From NCBI GenBank assembly GCA_021648125.1, contig JAKITK010000008.1, positions 24,831-88,830 on the forward strand: DNA of 64,000 bases, given 5' to 3'. The position numbers and the translations under genes are program-made. Below are positions 55,913-64,000 of the stretch, piece by piece; the stretch's first letter is position 1, and each line of letters begins with the position of its first letter. The notes beneath the pieces were generated by a model. The model was not told the DNA's origin. It made no database searches and worked only from the letters and a program-made list of their open reading frames with translations. Origin of the DNA: Lysobacterales bacterium. Lineage in GTDB: Bacteria; Pseudomonadota; Gammaproteobacteria; Xanthomonadales; SZUA-36.

Positions 55913-56012
55913 ATAGGGTGGGCATTTATGCCCACGCGTAAAAGCCAGCCAAGCAAAATTTTTTTCTCTGATCTTTATAATTTCGCTGCGTGGGCATAAA
56001 TGCCCACCCTAT
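55913..56012. repeat. REP/REPIN-type inverted repeat
   Basis: Two perfect 25-base inverted arms (55913-55937 and 55988-56012) flank a 50-base spacer. Each arm is itself nearly palindromic around GTGGGCAT-AAATGCCCAC. This layout resembles the REP pairs (REPINs) mobilised by RAYT transposases. The right arm supplies the TAG stop of ubiA. No RAYT gene is in the window. Confidence 0.9.
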
Positions 56013-56896
56013 TTAACTTGCATTAAGTAACTGCCCACAATCCCCGCAAAAACTACCAGCCCAACATAATTATTATTCAAAAATGCCGAAAAACAATCGC
56101 TAGCCTTGCGACTCCGACAACGAAGCAGTTGCCTGAGCATTAGTAACCCCGCGACAAGCAACCCGCTGAAATAAATTACTCCTGCACCAATAAGTAAGCC
56201 TACTTGCGTTAATAGCCCCAAAAAAACCACCGTCAATACACTCAAAATCTGCAAATCAAAGCGCCCAAACAAAATCGCCGTCGATTTAACCCCAATTTCC
56301 AGATCATCTTCCCGATCCACCATCGCATACAAAGTATCGTAATACACTGTCCACACAAGATTTGCCGCCAGCAGCCACCAGGCAACCGCTGGCACCTGAT
56401 TTTGTTCTGCAGCAAAAGCCATAACCATGCCCCAAGAGAAGGCAAGACCCAGCATAAACTGCGGTAAGTGAGTAAAGCGTTTAAAAAAGGGATAGCTCGC
56501 GGCTAGCGCCAGCGCTACAAAAGCCAGTTTAATCGTCAATGCATTGGTCAACAACACCAACCCAAATGCCAACAGCATAATTACAGCAAATCCAATTAAT
56601 GCATGCTTTGGTTTAATTTCGCCCGTTGCCAAGGGTCGCTGAGAGGTGCGGGCAACACGCCCATCTATATTGCGATCGGCATAGTCATTAATAATACAGC
56701 CTCCGGCGCGGGTTAGAATGACGCCCAGAGTAAAAATTATCAGGTTTTTAATGCTTGGGCCGCCGTCACCGGCTATCCAGAGAGCCCAAAGAGTGGGCCA
56801 CAGCAGCAATAAAATGCCGATAGGCTTGTCAAAACGCATTAATCGCCACCAGTTGTGGAGTGAGCGCTTCAAGCCAGGCTTGGGGCAGGCTTGCAT
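56009..56896 (-). CDS. ubiA: 4-hydroxybenzoate polyprenyltransferase
   Basis: A 295-residue inner-membrane prenyltransferase for ubiquinone synthesis. The first Asp-rich motif is NDYADRNIDGRVARTSQRP and the second is VDREDDLEIG, both needed for Mg-diphosphate binding. Nine or so membrane segments are present. Its stop codon TAG is part of the REP element arm, so the original end may have been different. No chorismate lyase (ubiC) gene is adjacent. Confidence 0.95.
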   Translation of the reverse strand: MQACPKPGLKRSLHNWWRLMRFDKPIGILLLLWPTLWALWIAGDGGPSIKNLIIFTLGVILTRAGGCIINDYADRNIDGRVARTSQRPLATGEIKPKHALIGFAVIMLLAFGLVLLTNALTIKLAFVALALAASYPFFKRFTHLPQFMLGLAFSWGMVMAFAAEQNQVPAVAWWLLAANLVWTVYYDTLYAMVDREDDLEIGVKSTAILFGRFDLQILSVLTVVFLGLLTQVGLLIGAGVIYFSGLLVAGLLMLRQLLRCRSRKASDCFSAFLNNNYVGLVVFAGIVGSYLMQVK

Positions 56897-56946
56897 TTTA
56901 TTAAAATGGCCAATTTATAAACATAACAATTAACACCTTCTAGTTT

Positions 56947-58179
56947 TCACAAAATCGAAAGCCGTGTGCTAATCAGCCTAATATTAGCTCGACTTACCCC
57001 ATGTACACCAGCAAGTTTTGGCCAACGGCTCAAGGCCTGACTTGTTTGCGCAAATATATCAGCAATGTCCTCCCGGCCAAGCTTTGCATCCAGCCCAAGT
57101 TTTAATAGGTGTTCCCTGTTTGGGTTCCTACCCTCACCTAAAACTGTTGTGCTTTGTTCGCCACCAGGTCCAGCTGAAAAGGTTAAGTCATAAGCGGGCG
57201 CAAGCTTCCATTCACCCGCTTCATCCATCAAGAAGCTGAAATTTTTACCGTGATCATCGCGGTTATGTGCCAGTACATTGAATACCGCCAGCCTAAACAT
57301 TCTTTCAACTTCGCGTATATCGCGGGTTAGTATGCTGGTGAGGCTAAGCAGGTCTTCATAATCAAGCGAGGGTAGGCGGAAGTCTGAATGCAGTAAACCG
57401 CAGGCGGTGTGAGTGTGCTTGCGCTGTGCGCCATCACGGTCAAAACGCCGGGTAGCAAAATACCCTGCAGTTTTCTCTCCGGCAAACAGGTGTGTTTTAG
57501 TCATTGTAATGCCGGCATCTTGAGCCATCAGTGCATAAACATATTCAATGGCCCCGGCATCAGCACCATCTTCGGCAGTTGCAAATTTTACCAACCAGTG
57601 TGAATAAGATTCTGGTAATGCTTGCGCCCCATGAATGATTTTAAAGGAATCATGGCTAAGCCCTATAACCGCTTTTGGTCGCGCCCCGGCCGAGGAGCCA
57701 TTAAGAAACAATAGCTCCTGCAGCACATCCTTGGCTTCCCCAACAAGCACTTCTTGAACTTGTGTAGCAAGCGTATCCAGATTAATTTCGGAACTTGTAT
57801 ATGTAATACTATGATCTGGTGTATAAACTAGCGCGCCCATACCTAAGGAACCAACATAGGCCAGCCTGTCGAGAGGGCTCAACTGCCGCCCCAGGATTCC
57901 CTGCTTACGCAGGTGGCGATCAAGTAGCAAACGACCCCAGCCATCTGGCAGGCTATCATTAAAAACCCCGGGCAAGCCATCAAAAAGACCCTGCTCAAAA
58001 ATTCGCAGCCCTGGTTTTAAGGGTAAGTGTAAAGGCGAAATATTTAACCCGGACTGCAGAAAGTCAGGGGAATATTCAAAGTAGATTATTTTATCGCGCA
58101 GTGCCAATTTCCCCACAGGCAAACTGCCACTAGCCAATACTAGGCTGATGTTAATTTGAGCTAGTGGAATAAAACTCAT
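56947..58179 (-). CDS. HipA-like serine/threonine kinase toxin
   Basis: A 410-residue HipA-family kinase, the toxin of a type II pair, which in E. coli phosphorylates glutamyl-tRNA synthetase. N-terminal part: LPVGKLAL, LPGVFNDSLPDGWGRLL. The glycine-serine loop that holds the autophosphorylation Ser is FLNGSSAGARPKA; the catalytic loop is HNRDDHGKNFSFL with the following YDLTFS (metal-binding Asp). All these residues are present, so it should be an active kinase. The antitoxin gene upstream overlaps its start by four bases. Confidence 0.9.
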   Translation of the reverse strand: MSFIPLAQINISLVLASGSLPVGKLALRDKIIYFEYSPDFLQSGLNISPLHLPLKPGLRIFEQGLFDGLPGVFNDSLPDGWGRLLLDRHLRKQGILGRQLSPLDRLAYVGSLGMGALVYTPDHSITYTSSEINLDTLATQVQEVLVGEAKDVLQELLFLNGSSAGARPKAVIGLSHDSFKIIHGAQALPESYSHWLVKFATAEDGADAGAIEYVYALMAQDAGITMTKTHLFAGEKTAGYFATRRFDRDGAQRKHTHTACGLLHSDFRLPSLDYEDLLSLTSILTRDIREVERMFRLAVFNVLAHNRDDHGKNFSFLMDEAGEWKLAPAYDLTFSAGPGGEQSTTVLGEGRNPNREHLLKLGLDAKLGREDIADIFAQTSQALSRWPKLAGVHGVSRANIRLISTRLSIL

Positions 58180-58484
58180 TTTCGCCAGCCTTTCTTGCGT
58201 ACAGGTTTTTTCTTCATGGCCAAGACTTCATCAATACTAGAAAATTCCATTTGTGGTGGTGCAGTGGCAGCAACAAGCTGGGTGAGCCCATCCAGCACCA
58301 GCAAAAGTTTTAGGAATGACTCAAGGGAGATAAGGCCTTTTTGTTCAAATTTACGCAGTGTGGGCAGGCTTACCCCCGATCGTCTGGCCAGCCCTTGTTG
58401 GGTTAAGCCAACAGCAAGTCTGCGCGCACGGAGGTTGTCTGAGAGTTTTTTTTGGGCTTTGGAAACCGTAATAAGTAATACCAT
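58176..58484 (-). CDS. HipB-like antitoxin (XRE helix-turn-helix)
   Basis: A 102-residue antitoxin with an XRE helix-turn-helix at about residues 16-68 (LAVGLTQQGLARRSGVSLPT) and a short basic tail (KKKPVRKKGWRK). It should bind the kinase and its own promoter. Inverted half-sites CATAGTAGTATTAT and CATAATAGTATAT lie around the start codon. It is translationally coupled to the hipA-like gene. Confidence 0.9.
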   Translation of the reverse strand: MVLLITVSKAQKKLSDNLRARRLAVGLTQQGLARRSGVSLPTLRKFEQKGLISLESFLKLLLVLDGLTQLVAATAPPQMEFSSIDEVLAMKKKPVRKKGWRK

Positions 58485-58525
58485 AGTAGTATTATAGTTG
58501 ATTAACCATGAAATATACTATTATG
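58482..58525. promoter_or_regulatory. Putative HipB operator with inverted half-sites
   Basis: Two similar half-sites face each other: CATAGTAGTATTAT at 58482-58495 (its first bases overlap the antitoxin start codon) and, on the other strand, CATAATAGTATAT (58513-58525). The sequence is AT-rich and located where an autorepressing HipB would bind. A further similar half-site follows to about 58535. Confidence 0.5.
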
Positions 58526-58617
58526 ATATTACTTATTTAGAAAACAATGTTTGCCGCTCACTACGCTGGCGTGAGTTTTGACTTGCCTGAGGGCCCGCGG
58601 ATCGAACAATGCGAGGT

Positions 58618-58690
58618 TTTTTATTAAACAATGGAAACCAAAGTTGGCAGGCTGGCGTAGTTATCCGGCTGAGGGTCAGGCAGCAGCATG
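58618..58690 (+). pseudogene. Degenerate partial copy of a glycosyltransferase gene
   Basis: About 65 bases (reading IKQWKPKLAGWRSYPAEGQA) match the part of the next gene that reads IKQWESQLAGWRSHPDEGQA, at roughly three-quarters nucleotide identity. The surrounding frame has no other glycosyltransferase sequence. It looks like a leftover of an internal duplication or of a second glycosyltransferase gene. Confidence 0.7.
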
Positions 58691-58768
58691 TCCCGCACCT
58701 GTAGTATCCTGTCTGGTACCCTATTACAATGCTCCTATGTATAAAAAATACAGAGCCAGGAATTCAAC

Positions 58769-59512
58769 TTGAATAATCCGCTGATAACAATAGCGGTTCC
58801 TTCCCTTAATCAGGGTAGTTACTTGAATGCAGCATTGGAATCGATATTTCAGCAAGATTTGCCGGTGGAAGTTTTTGTGATGGATGGTGGTTCAACAGAT
58901 GATTCATTGGAAATTATCAAGCAATGGGAATCACAGTTGGCCGGTTGGCGCAGTCACCCTGACGAGGGTCAGGCGGCGGCAATCAATGAAGGTATCGCCC
59001 AAGGAACCGCGCCTTATGTTTGTTGGCTGAATTCGGATGACCTCTACTATCCGGGCGGTTTGAAGAAAATGCTCGCAACACTGCAAGCTGAGGACCAGGC
59101 GCCGTTTGTGTATGGCCGTTGTTGGACTATATCTGCATCGGGAAAGAAACTACTCCCTTATCTGACCATGCCTTTTATCCCTTGGCTATTTGCAAATTTC
59201 TGCTTTATCGCCCAACCAGCAACACTGATTAAGCGAACCGCATGGGACTCTGTTGGGGGCTTGAATGAAAGCATGCAAATGGCTTTTGATTATGATCTTT
59301 GGTGGCGGCTATTCAAATCATATAATTTCACGAAATACCTTAGAGAATTTGTGGCGGCCACGAGAGCACACAAAGACACAAAAACCTCAAATTACACTGA
59401 ATTACATTATCAGGAATCGGTTGAAGTGGTTAGGGTGAACTGGGGCTCAATACCAAAAAAGTGGAAGCTTACTCTGCCAATTTTGAAATTAATTAGAAAG
59501 CTGGTTAATTAG
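58769..59512 (+). CDS. Family 2 glycosyltransferase
   Basis: A 247-residue GT-A glycosyltransferase. The nucleotide-sugar motif is ITIAVPSLNQGSYLN, followed by VFVMDGGSTDDSLEII and the metal-binding NSDDLYYP (DxD-like), with a later WWRLF region. Start is TTG 58769, with CCAGGA 8 bases upstream. It probably adds a sugar to a surface glycan. A fragment with the same sequence lies just upstream, at 58618-58690. Confidence 0.88.
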   Translation: MNNPLITIAVPSLNQGSYLNAALESIFQQDLPVEVFVMDGGSTDDSLEIIKQWESQLAGWRSHPDEGQAAAINEGIAQGTAPYVCWLNSDDLYYPGGLKKMLATLQAEDQAPFVYGRCWTISASGKKLLPYLTMPFIPWLFANFCFIAQPATLIKRTAWDSVGGLNESMQMAFDYDLWWRLFKSYNFTKYLREFVAATRAHKDTKTSNYTELHYQESVEVVRVNWGSIPKKWKLTLPILKLIRKLVN

Positions 59513-59598
59513 GTGGCTCGTATTAGCTTTGCTTACAGCATAATTTTAACTGAGGCCAAGAGGCTTGAATTCTTGAGTTTGAAAGAGAGATTATCCTA

Positions 59599-60738
59599 AT
59601 GAAGGTACTATGCATAGTATCAGAATTTTCCGGGCATATAGATTTCGGAGGAATGGGGTTTTTGCGACTAGCCGAGGCCATGAAAAACCAGGGCCACGAA
59701 ATTATATGGGCAGCACCACCAGTACACTTAAGCACACTTGTGAAGTGTGGTTTTAATAAGTATTCGTTTACTGAAACAGCGGCGTTGCATATACGCCCTT
59801 TCTTCACGACTCAATTGCTATCAAAACACAGCAAAGAATTCATAACACGAATTGAGCTAATTAAAAAATTATACATTGAAATTAAATTAATCAGCCCTGA
59901 CATTATATTACTTGATCGGGTGCTTCAGATTGGTTTCCTTATATCGGAGCAACTACAAATACCCTCAGTATCTGTGGGCTCACCGGGAGGTTATTGGAGT
60001 AAGAGCAAAGCTGGTGTTAGTATGGTGGCGACCCCAATACAGGACTATGTTGAAGTGGGCGAACAAATAAAGGACAAGCTTAATTGGAATAAAGGCCGCC
60101 TTACATCTCTATGGGGTTACTCAGCTTATTTGAATATATGCTTCTTAGGAAAATCCTTTTATGATTGCAATCAAGTAGCAAACTCTGCATATGTCTACCA
60201 TTTTGATAATCGAGCAGAAGACACAGAAAGGCATAGCTTCGGCATATCCTACGGAAACTCTGGGCCCCCTGAAAAAATGATGCAGACACTACACTGCTTG
60301 ATGCAAATCAGACAATTATTTAGTTCAGTTGAAATATTTACAGGTGCACAAGAGCAGATTTATGAGGCCCTAAAAAGGCAACTTGGGAACTCAGCAAATT
60401 TGCATGCTTGGGTGAAATTTTCAGATTATTTTTACAACATGAAAGGTCTTGCTTTTTTTGGCGGTGTAGGGACGGTATGGGAGTGCATAAACTATAATGT
60501 ACCCATGTTTGTTGTACCCACAATAGTAGGTGATCAGGCTAGAAATGCAAATGCAATAGAGCGTCTTGGGCTTGGTCGATGCATAGACGCCACAAACAAT
60601 AAAGATGAAATAGTTGAAATAATACAAAAAACCCTATGTGCAGGCACATACCTAGGCAATATAAAAGAATTCAAAAAAAGAGAGAATTACACCGACACAA
60701 TGGACACAACTGTTGACAAAATCGCAGGCCTTAGATAG
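59599..60738 (+). CDS. GT-B glycosyltransferase (MurG/UGT-like)
   Basis: A 379-residue GT-B enzyme starting MKVLCIVSEFSGHIDFGG. The C-terminal nucleotide-sugar-binding motif is GGVGTVWECINYNVPMFVVP then DQARNANAIERLGLG, the MGT/MurG type. The gene is AT-rich compared with the rest of the window, which suggests transfer from elsewhere. Substrate and product are unknown, but the location next to another glycosyltransferase and sulfotransferases suggests a sulfated or decorated polysaccharide. Confidence 0.85.
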   Translation: MKVLCIVSEFSGHIDFGGMGFLRLAEAMKNQGHEIIWAAPPVHLSTLVKCGFNKYSFTETAALHIRPFFTTQLLSKHSKEFITRIELIKKLYIEIKLISPDIILLDRVLQIGFLISEQLQIPSVSVGSPGGYWSKSKAGVSMVATPIQDYVEVGEQIKDKLNWNKGRLTSLWGYSAYLNICFLGKSFYDCNQVANSAYVYHFDNRAEDTERHSFGISYGNSGPPEKMMQTLHCLMQIRQLFSSVEIFTGAQEQIYEALKRQLGNSANLHAWVKFSDYFYNMKGLAFFGGVGTVWECINYNVPMFVVPTIVGDQARNANAIERLGLGRCIDATNNKDEIVEIIQKTLCAGTYLGNIKEFKKRENYTDTMDTTVDKIAGLR

Positions 60739-60900
60739 CTCTGAACCAAAGAGTCTTTAATTATACAAAAGAACCGTAGTGCTATACCTCAATCTTTCGA
60801 ATTGTTCCCAGAGCAAGTGTTTTTTCTATCGGTCAACTAAATAAAATGATCCCCGTAAAAAGCGCCTTTCGTTGGTTTGCGAGTAAATTCTACTTTTGAG

Positions 60901-61596
60901 TTAGTTTTGGATTACCCTTTCATTCAGCTTATTAAAGAGAATTTCAACCTCATCGGGTAGTTGTATGTTTTGGCTTGTCTTAGAATGCAGCGAAGGATCA
61001 TATATGTCTTCCCGCTCAGCCTGATGTTGGGCGGGAAGCTTAAATTTTTTTCTTATCCTTTCAAAATCATCAAGGAACCCCTGTGCTTCGAATTTTAAAA
61101 TAGGGAATTTGTATTTGTCCAAGTAGTAATAAAGTTTTTTATTATAGGCAAACCAAATTTTGTACCCTTCCTCAATGCTAAGGTCGGAGTTTCTACGGTG
61201 TAATGACAATGCCACTGAGTGAGGGTGTCTGAATATTCCAATTAGATTAAGGTTCGGTAGTGCTTCTAGCCAACCATCTAATGTGAATAATGTCCGCGGA
61301 TCTTTAAAGCCCCAACAATCAACATGAGCATAACTTGTAATTATTTGATCTCTAACCCGCTTGTGTTTAGTAGTCCAGGTAACAACTGAGGGGGGCAATC
61401 GCCAATCACCACCGCATTCCACCAATAAATTATCGCTCAATTTCAAAATTAACGGGTTTTCATGATTTCCTCTAAGGTTAAATTTGTTGTGCCGAGATAC
61501 AGTCCCAAGATGAATTCCAGCATGCTCCATCATTGCGGTTAGACAACTTGTGCCGCTTCTGTGCATGCCTAGCACAGCAAAAGCTCTATTGGTCAA
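60901..61596 (-). CDS. Sulfotransferase-like protein A
   Basis: A 231-residue protein with the PAPS phosphate-binding motif VLGMHRSGTSCLTAMMEHAG at the N-terminus and a typical second part (GIFRHPHSVALSL). It probably transfers sulfate from PAPS to a glycan. Start is TTG 61596. The gene is AT-rich and stands opposite to the glycosyltransferase genes. Confidence 0.8.
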   Translation of the reverse strand: MTNRAFAVLGMHRSGTSCLTAMMEHAGIHLGTVSRHNKFNLRGNHENPLILKLSDNLLVECGGDWRLPPSVVTWTTKHKRVRDQIITSYAHVDCWGFKDPRTLFTLDGWLEALPNLNLIGIFRHPHSVALSLHRRNSDLSIEEGYKIWFAYNKKLYYYLDKYKFPILKFEAQGFLDDFERIRKKFKLPAQHQAEREDIYDPSLHSKTSQNIQLPDEVEILFNKLNERVIQN

Positions 61597-61742
61597 AATA
61601 TAGATCTTCTGATATGTAATCTAAGATATATAACAGAATCGATAATTTTATTTACAATTGTTTCCATACTATCTGTTTAACCTCCTGTAGTGGCATAGTT
61701 ATTTTGGCCACCTAACTAGAGTTGATATTATCATCTTATTGA

Positions 61743-61988
61743 ACATAGGTGACAAAATGACGATAAAGGCCAGACGGGCTTGTACGTTGTGGTAAGTCTT
61801 GAGCCTTAAAACAGTTTAACCACTTGTAGCCGTTTTCTGGAAATACCAAAGCGAGTTCAGAGAAAACTACATTGTGTAGCGCTGGGTTAACCAAGCATGG
61901 ATGAATTTACCACGCTCCTTGTAACTGTCCGTTTCTAGCCAAGGCATGGCTTTCTCCTTATTTGTAAAATAAGAAGTGTTACCTATGT
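61743..61988 (-). mobile_element. IS481-type transposase relic between inverted repeats
   Basis: Twelve-base inverted ends (ACATAGGTGACA at 61743-61754; ACATAGGTAACA on the minus strand at 61988-61977, 11 of 12 matching) bound a 246-base segment. Inside, on the minus strand, a transposase start is visible (MPWLETDSYKERGKFIHAWL, ATG 61947, strong AAGGAGAAAG ribosome site). A stop and frame changes follow, then pieces RFGISRK and GYKWLNCFKAQDLPQR. These match the N-terminal helix-turn-helix of IS481-family transposases; the catalytic part is gone. It may be a MITE-like deletion derivative. Confidence 0.7.
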
Positions 61989-62081
61989 GCCCGGCTTGTA
62001 CCCTGACTGGGGCTTGAGCTTTCTGTTTTTTCCATACATACTCTTTGTAATTTGAATCAAGTCTTATAAGATTGAGAGCCT

Positions 62082-62969
62082 ATGGGAAAGCAAGTTCTTA
62101 TTTTACATGTTGGTATGCCTAAAACCGGTAGCAGTGCCTTGCAATCTATGCTTTATCGCAATCAGGATGTGCTGGCGCAACAGGGTTTTAAATATGGCGA
62201 TATTGACGGCAATACGGCCATGCCGAAACAACAATATCTGAAGAATGAGTTGTTTCAAAACAGGTTTATTCGAACCTCCGATATTCTTGGTCGCGTGCCA
62301 AAGTGTGGTTTGATACTGTCCTGCGAGGGATTGACCAATCACCTTTATGACTTCACCTCCGAGGCGCTGACCGAATTTCGTCAGCTTATCAGTGGTTTTA
62401 ACAGCAAAATATTTGTGGTGCTCAGATCACCCAAAGACTGGGCGCGATCTTATTACAAGCAGGCGGTTATCAATCCGTCAATTAAGCGGGTCGGGTTTTA
62501 TGCTTGCGCTCAGACATTTTCCGAATTTGTCCAACTGCCCCGGATCAAGCAACTCATGGCGCATCGGACGTTGCTTGATGATTTACGCTGCGGGTTCGGG
62601 GCGGACAGTCTTATTACGGCGGATTACCACGGTGACTGGTTGCAGGTGTTTTCCGACCTGATCGGCGTGTCACCAGAGCATTGGGATGGGATCACACAAG
62701 TGAATGAAAGCCCGCCGGACTGGTTGATTGAGATATTACGGCAGGTTAACGTATTTGATCTGTCCGAGCCACGTCGGTTGGCATGGAAAGCTGTGTTGCA
62801 GGGTTTTGCGAAGACTAACCATGTGACACTGAGAAAAGCGTATAAGAAACAGGTTGCTGGAAATATCGAACTGGAAAGGGAGGTGCTTGATTCGCTTGTG
62901 CCGTCAGCGGATGACGGTTTTGACCTTTCGCCCGAAACGCTAATGGATTTTCTGGCATTTGCGCGGTAA
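62082..62969 (+). CDS. Sulfotransferase-like protein B
   Basis: A 295-residue protein with a PAPS-binding-like motif VGMPKTGSSALQSML near residue 12 and a second motif VVLRSPKDWARSYYKQAV (3'-phosphate-binding type). The sequence has little similarity to the first sulfotransferase. A likely role is sulfation of a surface polysaccharide. A purine-rich ribosome site lies upstream of ATG 62082. GC content here is closer to the rest of the chromosome than in the 59.5-61.7 kb part. Confidence 0.75.
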   Translation: MGKQVLILHVGMPKTGSSALQSMLYRNQDVLAQQGFKYGDIDGNTAMPKQQYLKNELFQNRFIRTSDILGRVPKCGLILSCEGLTNHLYDFTSEALTEFRQLISGFNSKIFVVLRSPKDWARSYYKQAVINPSIKRVGFYACAQTFSEFVQLPRIKQLMAHRTLLDDLRCGFGADSLITADYHGDWLQVFSDLIGVSPEHWDGITQVNESPPDWLIEILRQVNVFDLSEPRRLAWKAVLQGFAKTNHVTLRKAYKKQVAGNIELEREVLDSLVPSADDGFDLSPETLMDFLAFAR

Positions 62970-63031
62970 AGCAGATGATGAAAGCTACTAGGACCGCCTG
63001 GGTAAATCGATGTTACGAATTCTATTTCGAT

Positions 63032-63460
63032 TTAAAGGGATTGACTCCCGATCACCATGCCACAGTGAATCAAAAAGGGTAAAAATGGAAAGGTTGCTGC
63101 ATTATTGATGGAAGCGGTGTTGCTGAAGGGTCTAGACGCGTATTTCTTCAACGATTCGGGGGCTTTGCCATAGTGTTCCGTAGCAAATGCTATATCCTGA
63201 TTGAGTTTCGAATACTCGGCAAACAATTGGTTGAGTTGATCCGGCCCTTCGCCAGTGAGCTCTTTCGATTCTCTTTCCATCTCGGCATCTATAGCGGAGG
63301 TCTCAGATGTTATTTCCTTGATTCAAGATGCCAGAGAGGACTTCCGGGTAAGGCGGGTCAGCTCCGGTTGCTTGAAGACTTTGCCATTTTCAGTTTCTGA
63401 ATCAACTCGAGACGCGCTTTGGAGTATTGGTAGTATTAAAGCTAGACTCTTGCGGCTCAT
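63032..63460 (-). pseudogene. Small secreted protein gene interrupted by TGA
   Basis: On the minus strand a frame opens at ATG 63460 with a signal-like start (MSRKSLALILPILQSASR) and is open for 45 codons, then meets a TGA at 63325-63323. It continues in the same frame for nearly 100 codons to the end of the frame (AIDAEMERESKELTGEGPDQ and more, helix-prone). No family is recognised. Continuity in one frame across a single nonsense codon suggests a gene recently inactivated, or read through. No selenocysteine signal was noticed. Confidence 0.5.
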
Positions 63461-63471
63461 TTTTTGTGTTT

Positions 63472-64000
63472 TTATTTAAACTGATTTTTTCTGTAATCCT
63501 TGAAATATACAAACCCCCTCCGTTCAGAAATTGCACGATTTGCTTTTTCAATGGCACTTCTAATCGGTTCATTGGCTGCAGTGTCTTTTCCCAGGGTGCC
63601 GAATGCAGTAATGCCTTTGTGATAGTGAAGTATAGACATACTTTGACTCGGTAAGAATGAACGCTGGGGAAAAGCTTCATGAGTCGGACAATTGTAGTTA
63701 GACGGTAGTGACTTGTATGGAACAGCCCCATTAACCAGGCCGAGCCCCATTGCGATCTGATCAACATGTATATACTGCTTGTGATTCTCAAATAGTTCTG
63801 GCTTGTTGTATAGCCAAGCAGCCCATTCTTTCCATTTCATCGCGACAATATTTATATAGCACCGAGGTATATAAAAGGGGTCTTCATCAGATCGAGTGGG
63901 TAATATTTACCTATCGAGGCCTTCAGGGTAAAGGTTTAGTCCGCCAAGATGGAAGTAAATGGCATTCCGGTAGCGCGCCTTATTGCGAAACCCTCGAGCC
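63472..64000 (-). pseudogene. Interrupted gene, possible glycosyltransferase, running off the right edge
   Basis: On the minus strand one frame stays open from the window end to 63472 except for a TAA at 63909-63907. Before it lies FRNKARYRNAIYFHLGGLNL; after it come DPFYIPRCYINIVAMKWKEW, then YIHVDQIAMGLGL and the tail. The middle (DQIAMGLGL ... SNYNCPTHE) looks like the acceptor end of a nucleotide-diphospho-sugar transferase, but the family is not certain. The start of the gene lies beyond the window. An ATG at 63840 could give a truncated protein. Confidence 0.55.

Noticed and set aside
55988..56012. Terminator for rubredoxin or ubiA
   Set aside because: The hairpins lack a T run and the element has the paired-arm structure of a mobile REP; termination is possible but not shown.
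60739..60900. Small gene in the gap between the GT-B enzyme and sulfotransferase A
   Set aside because: Only a 17-codon frame without ribosome site and a very weak hairpin after the glycosyltransferase stop were seen.
63323..63325. In-frame TGA as a possible selenocysteine codon
   Set aside because: No SECIS-like hairpin was seen right after it, the neighbouring gene also has a nonsense codon, and no selenocysteine genes are in the window; decay is simpler.

Overview
The window carries a chromosomal replication-origin region of a gammaproteobacterium, most likely a marine or aquatic heterotroph related to the Cellvibrionales/Pseudomonadales. This placement rests on gene order and recognised protein families, not on a database search. 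The markers are gyrB-recF-dnaN-dnaA reading left and rpmH-rnpA-yidC-mnmE reading right of an AT-rich segment with DnaA boxes (about 24.7-25.06 kb). Two perfect 16-bp parS-like sites lie inside recF.

Layout. 0-3.2 kb: end of a pyruvate dehydrogenase operon (aceF 3' part, a membrane-anchored retropepsin-like protease, lpdA with its own lipoyl domain). 3.3-7.2 kb: a ferric-iron ABC importer behind a promoter overlapped by a 27-bp Fur-type palindrome. 7.2-8.4 kb: a graveyard of IS630 and IS21 fragments. 8.5-12.3 kb: a TonB-dependent receptor, a small four-cysteine secreted protein, an encapsulated-ferritin-like protein without an encapsulin, and a LysE exporter. 12.3-18.3 kb: DEAD-box helicase, an FMN 2-hydroxyacid dehydrogenase and modABC. 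18.4-28.8 kb: the origin block. 28.9-34.0 kb: a MacAB-like ABC exporter with three successive membrane-fusion adaptors, all joined by ATGA overlaps. 34-46.4 kb: housekeeping genes (Moco-carrier-like protein, dipeptidase plus peptide symporter, protoporphyrinogen oxidase, zinc protease, Rep helicase, thymidine kinase, peroxiredoxin, SlyX, hemolysin III). 46.6-56.9 kb: an oxygen-response and redox block: 2-oxoacid:ferredoxin oxidoreductase with a GltD/Nfn-like flavoprotein, FNR/Anr, hemN, queD, hemL, rubredoxin, ubiA. Between hemN and queD lie a perfect FNR box and a candidate small RNA with an intrinsic terminator. 56.9-58.5 kb: a HipBA toxin-antitoxin pair. 58.5-64 kb: an accessory surface-polysaccharide region (two glycosyltransferases, two sulfotransferase-like genes) with an IS481-type relic and decaying genes at the right edge.

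Common themes are iron (Fur-controlled import, ferritin-like storage, two heme-pathway enzymes) and the switch between aerobic and low-oxygen life (FNR, hemN, ferredoxin-linked oxidoreductase, rubredoxin). No tRNA, rRNA or CRISPR array was found. The best candidates for something undescribed are the FNR-linked small RNA locus, the orphan EncFtn protein, the three-adaptor exporter and the retropepsin inside the PDH operon.
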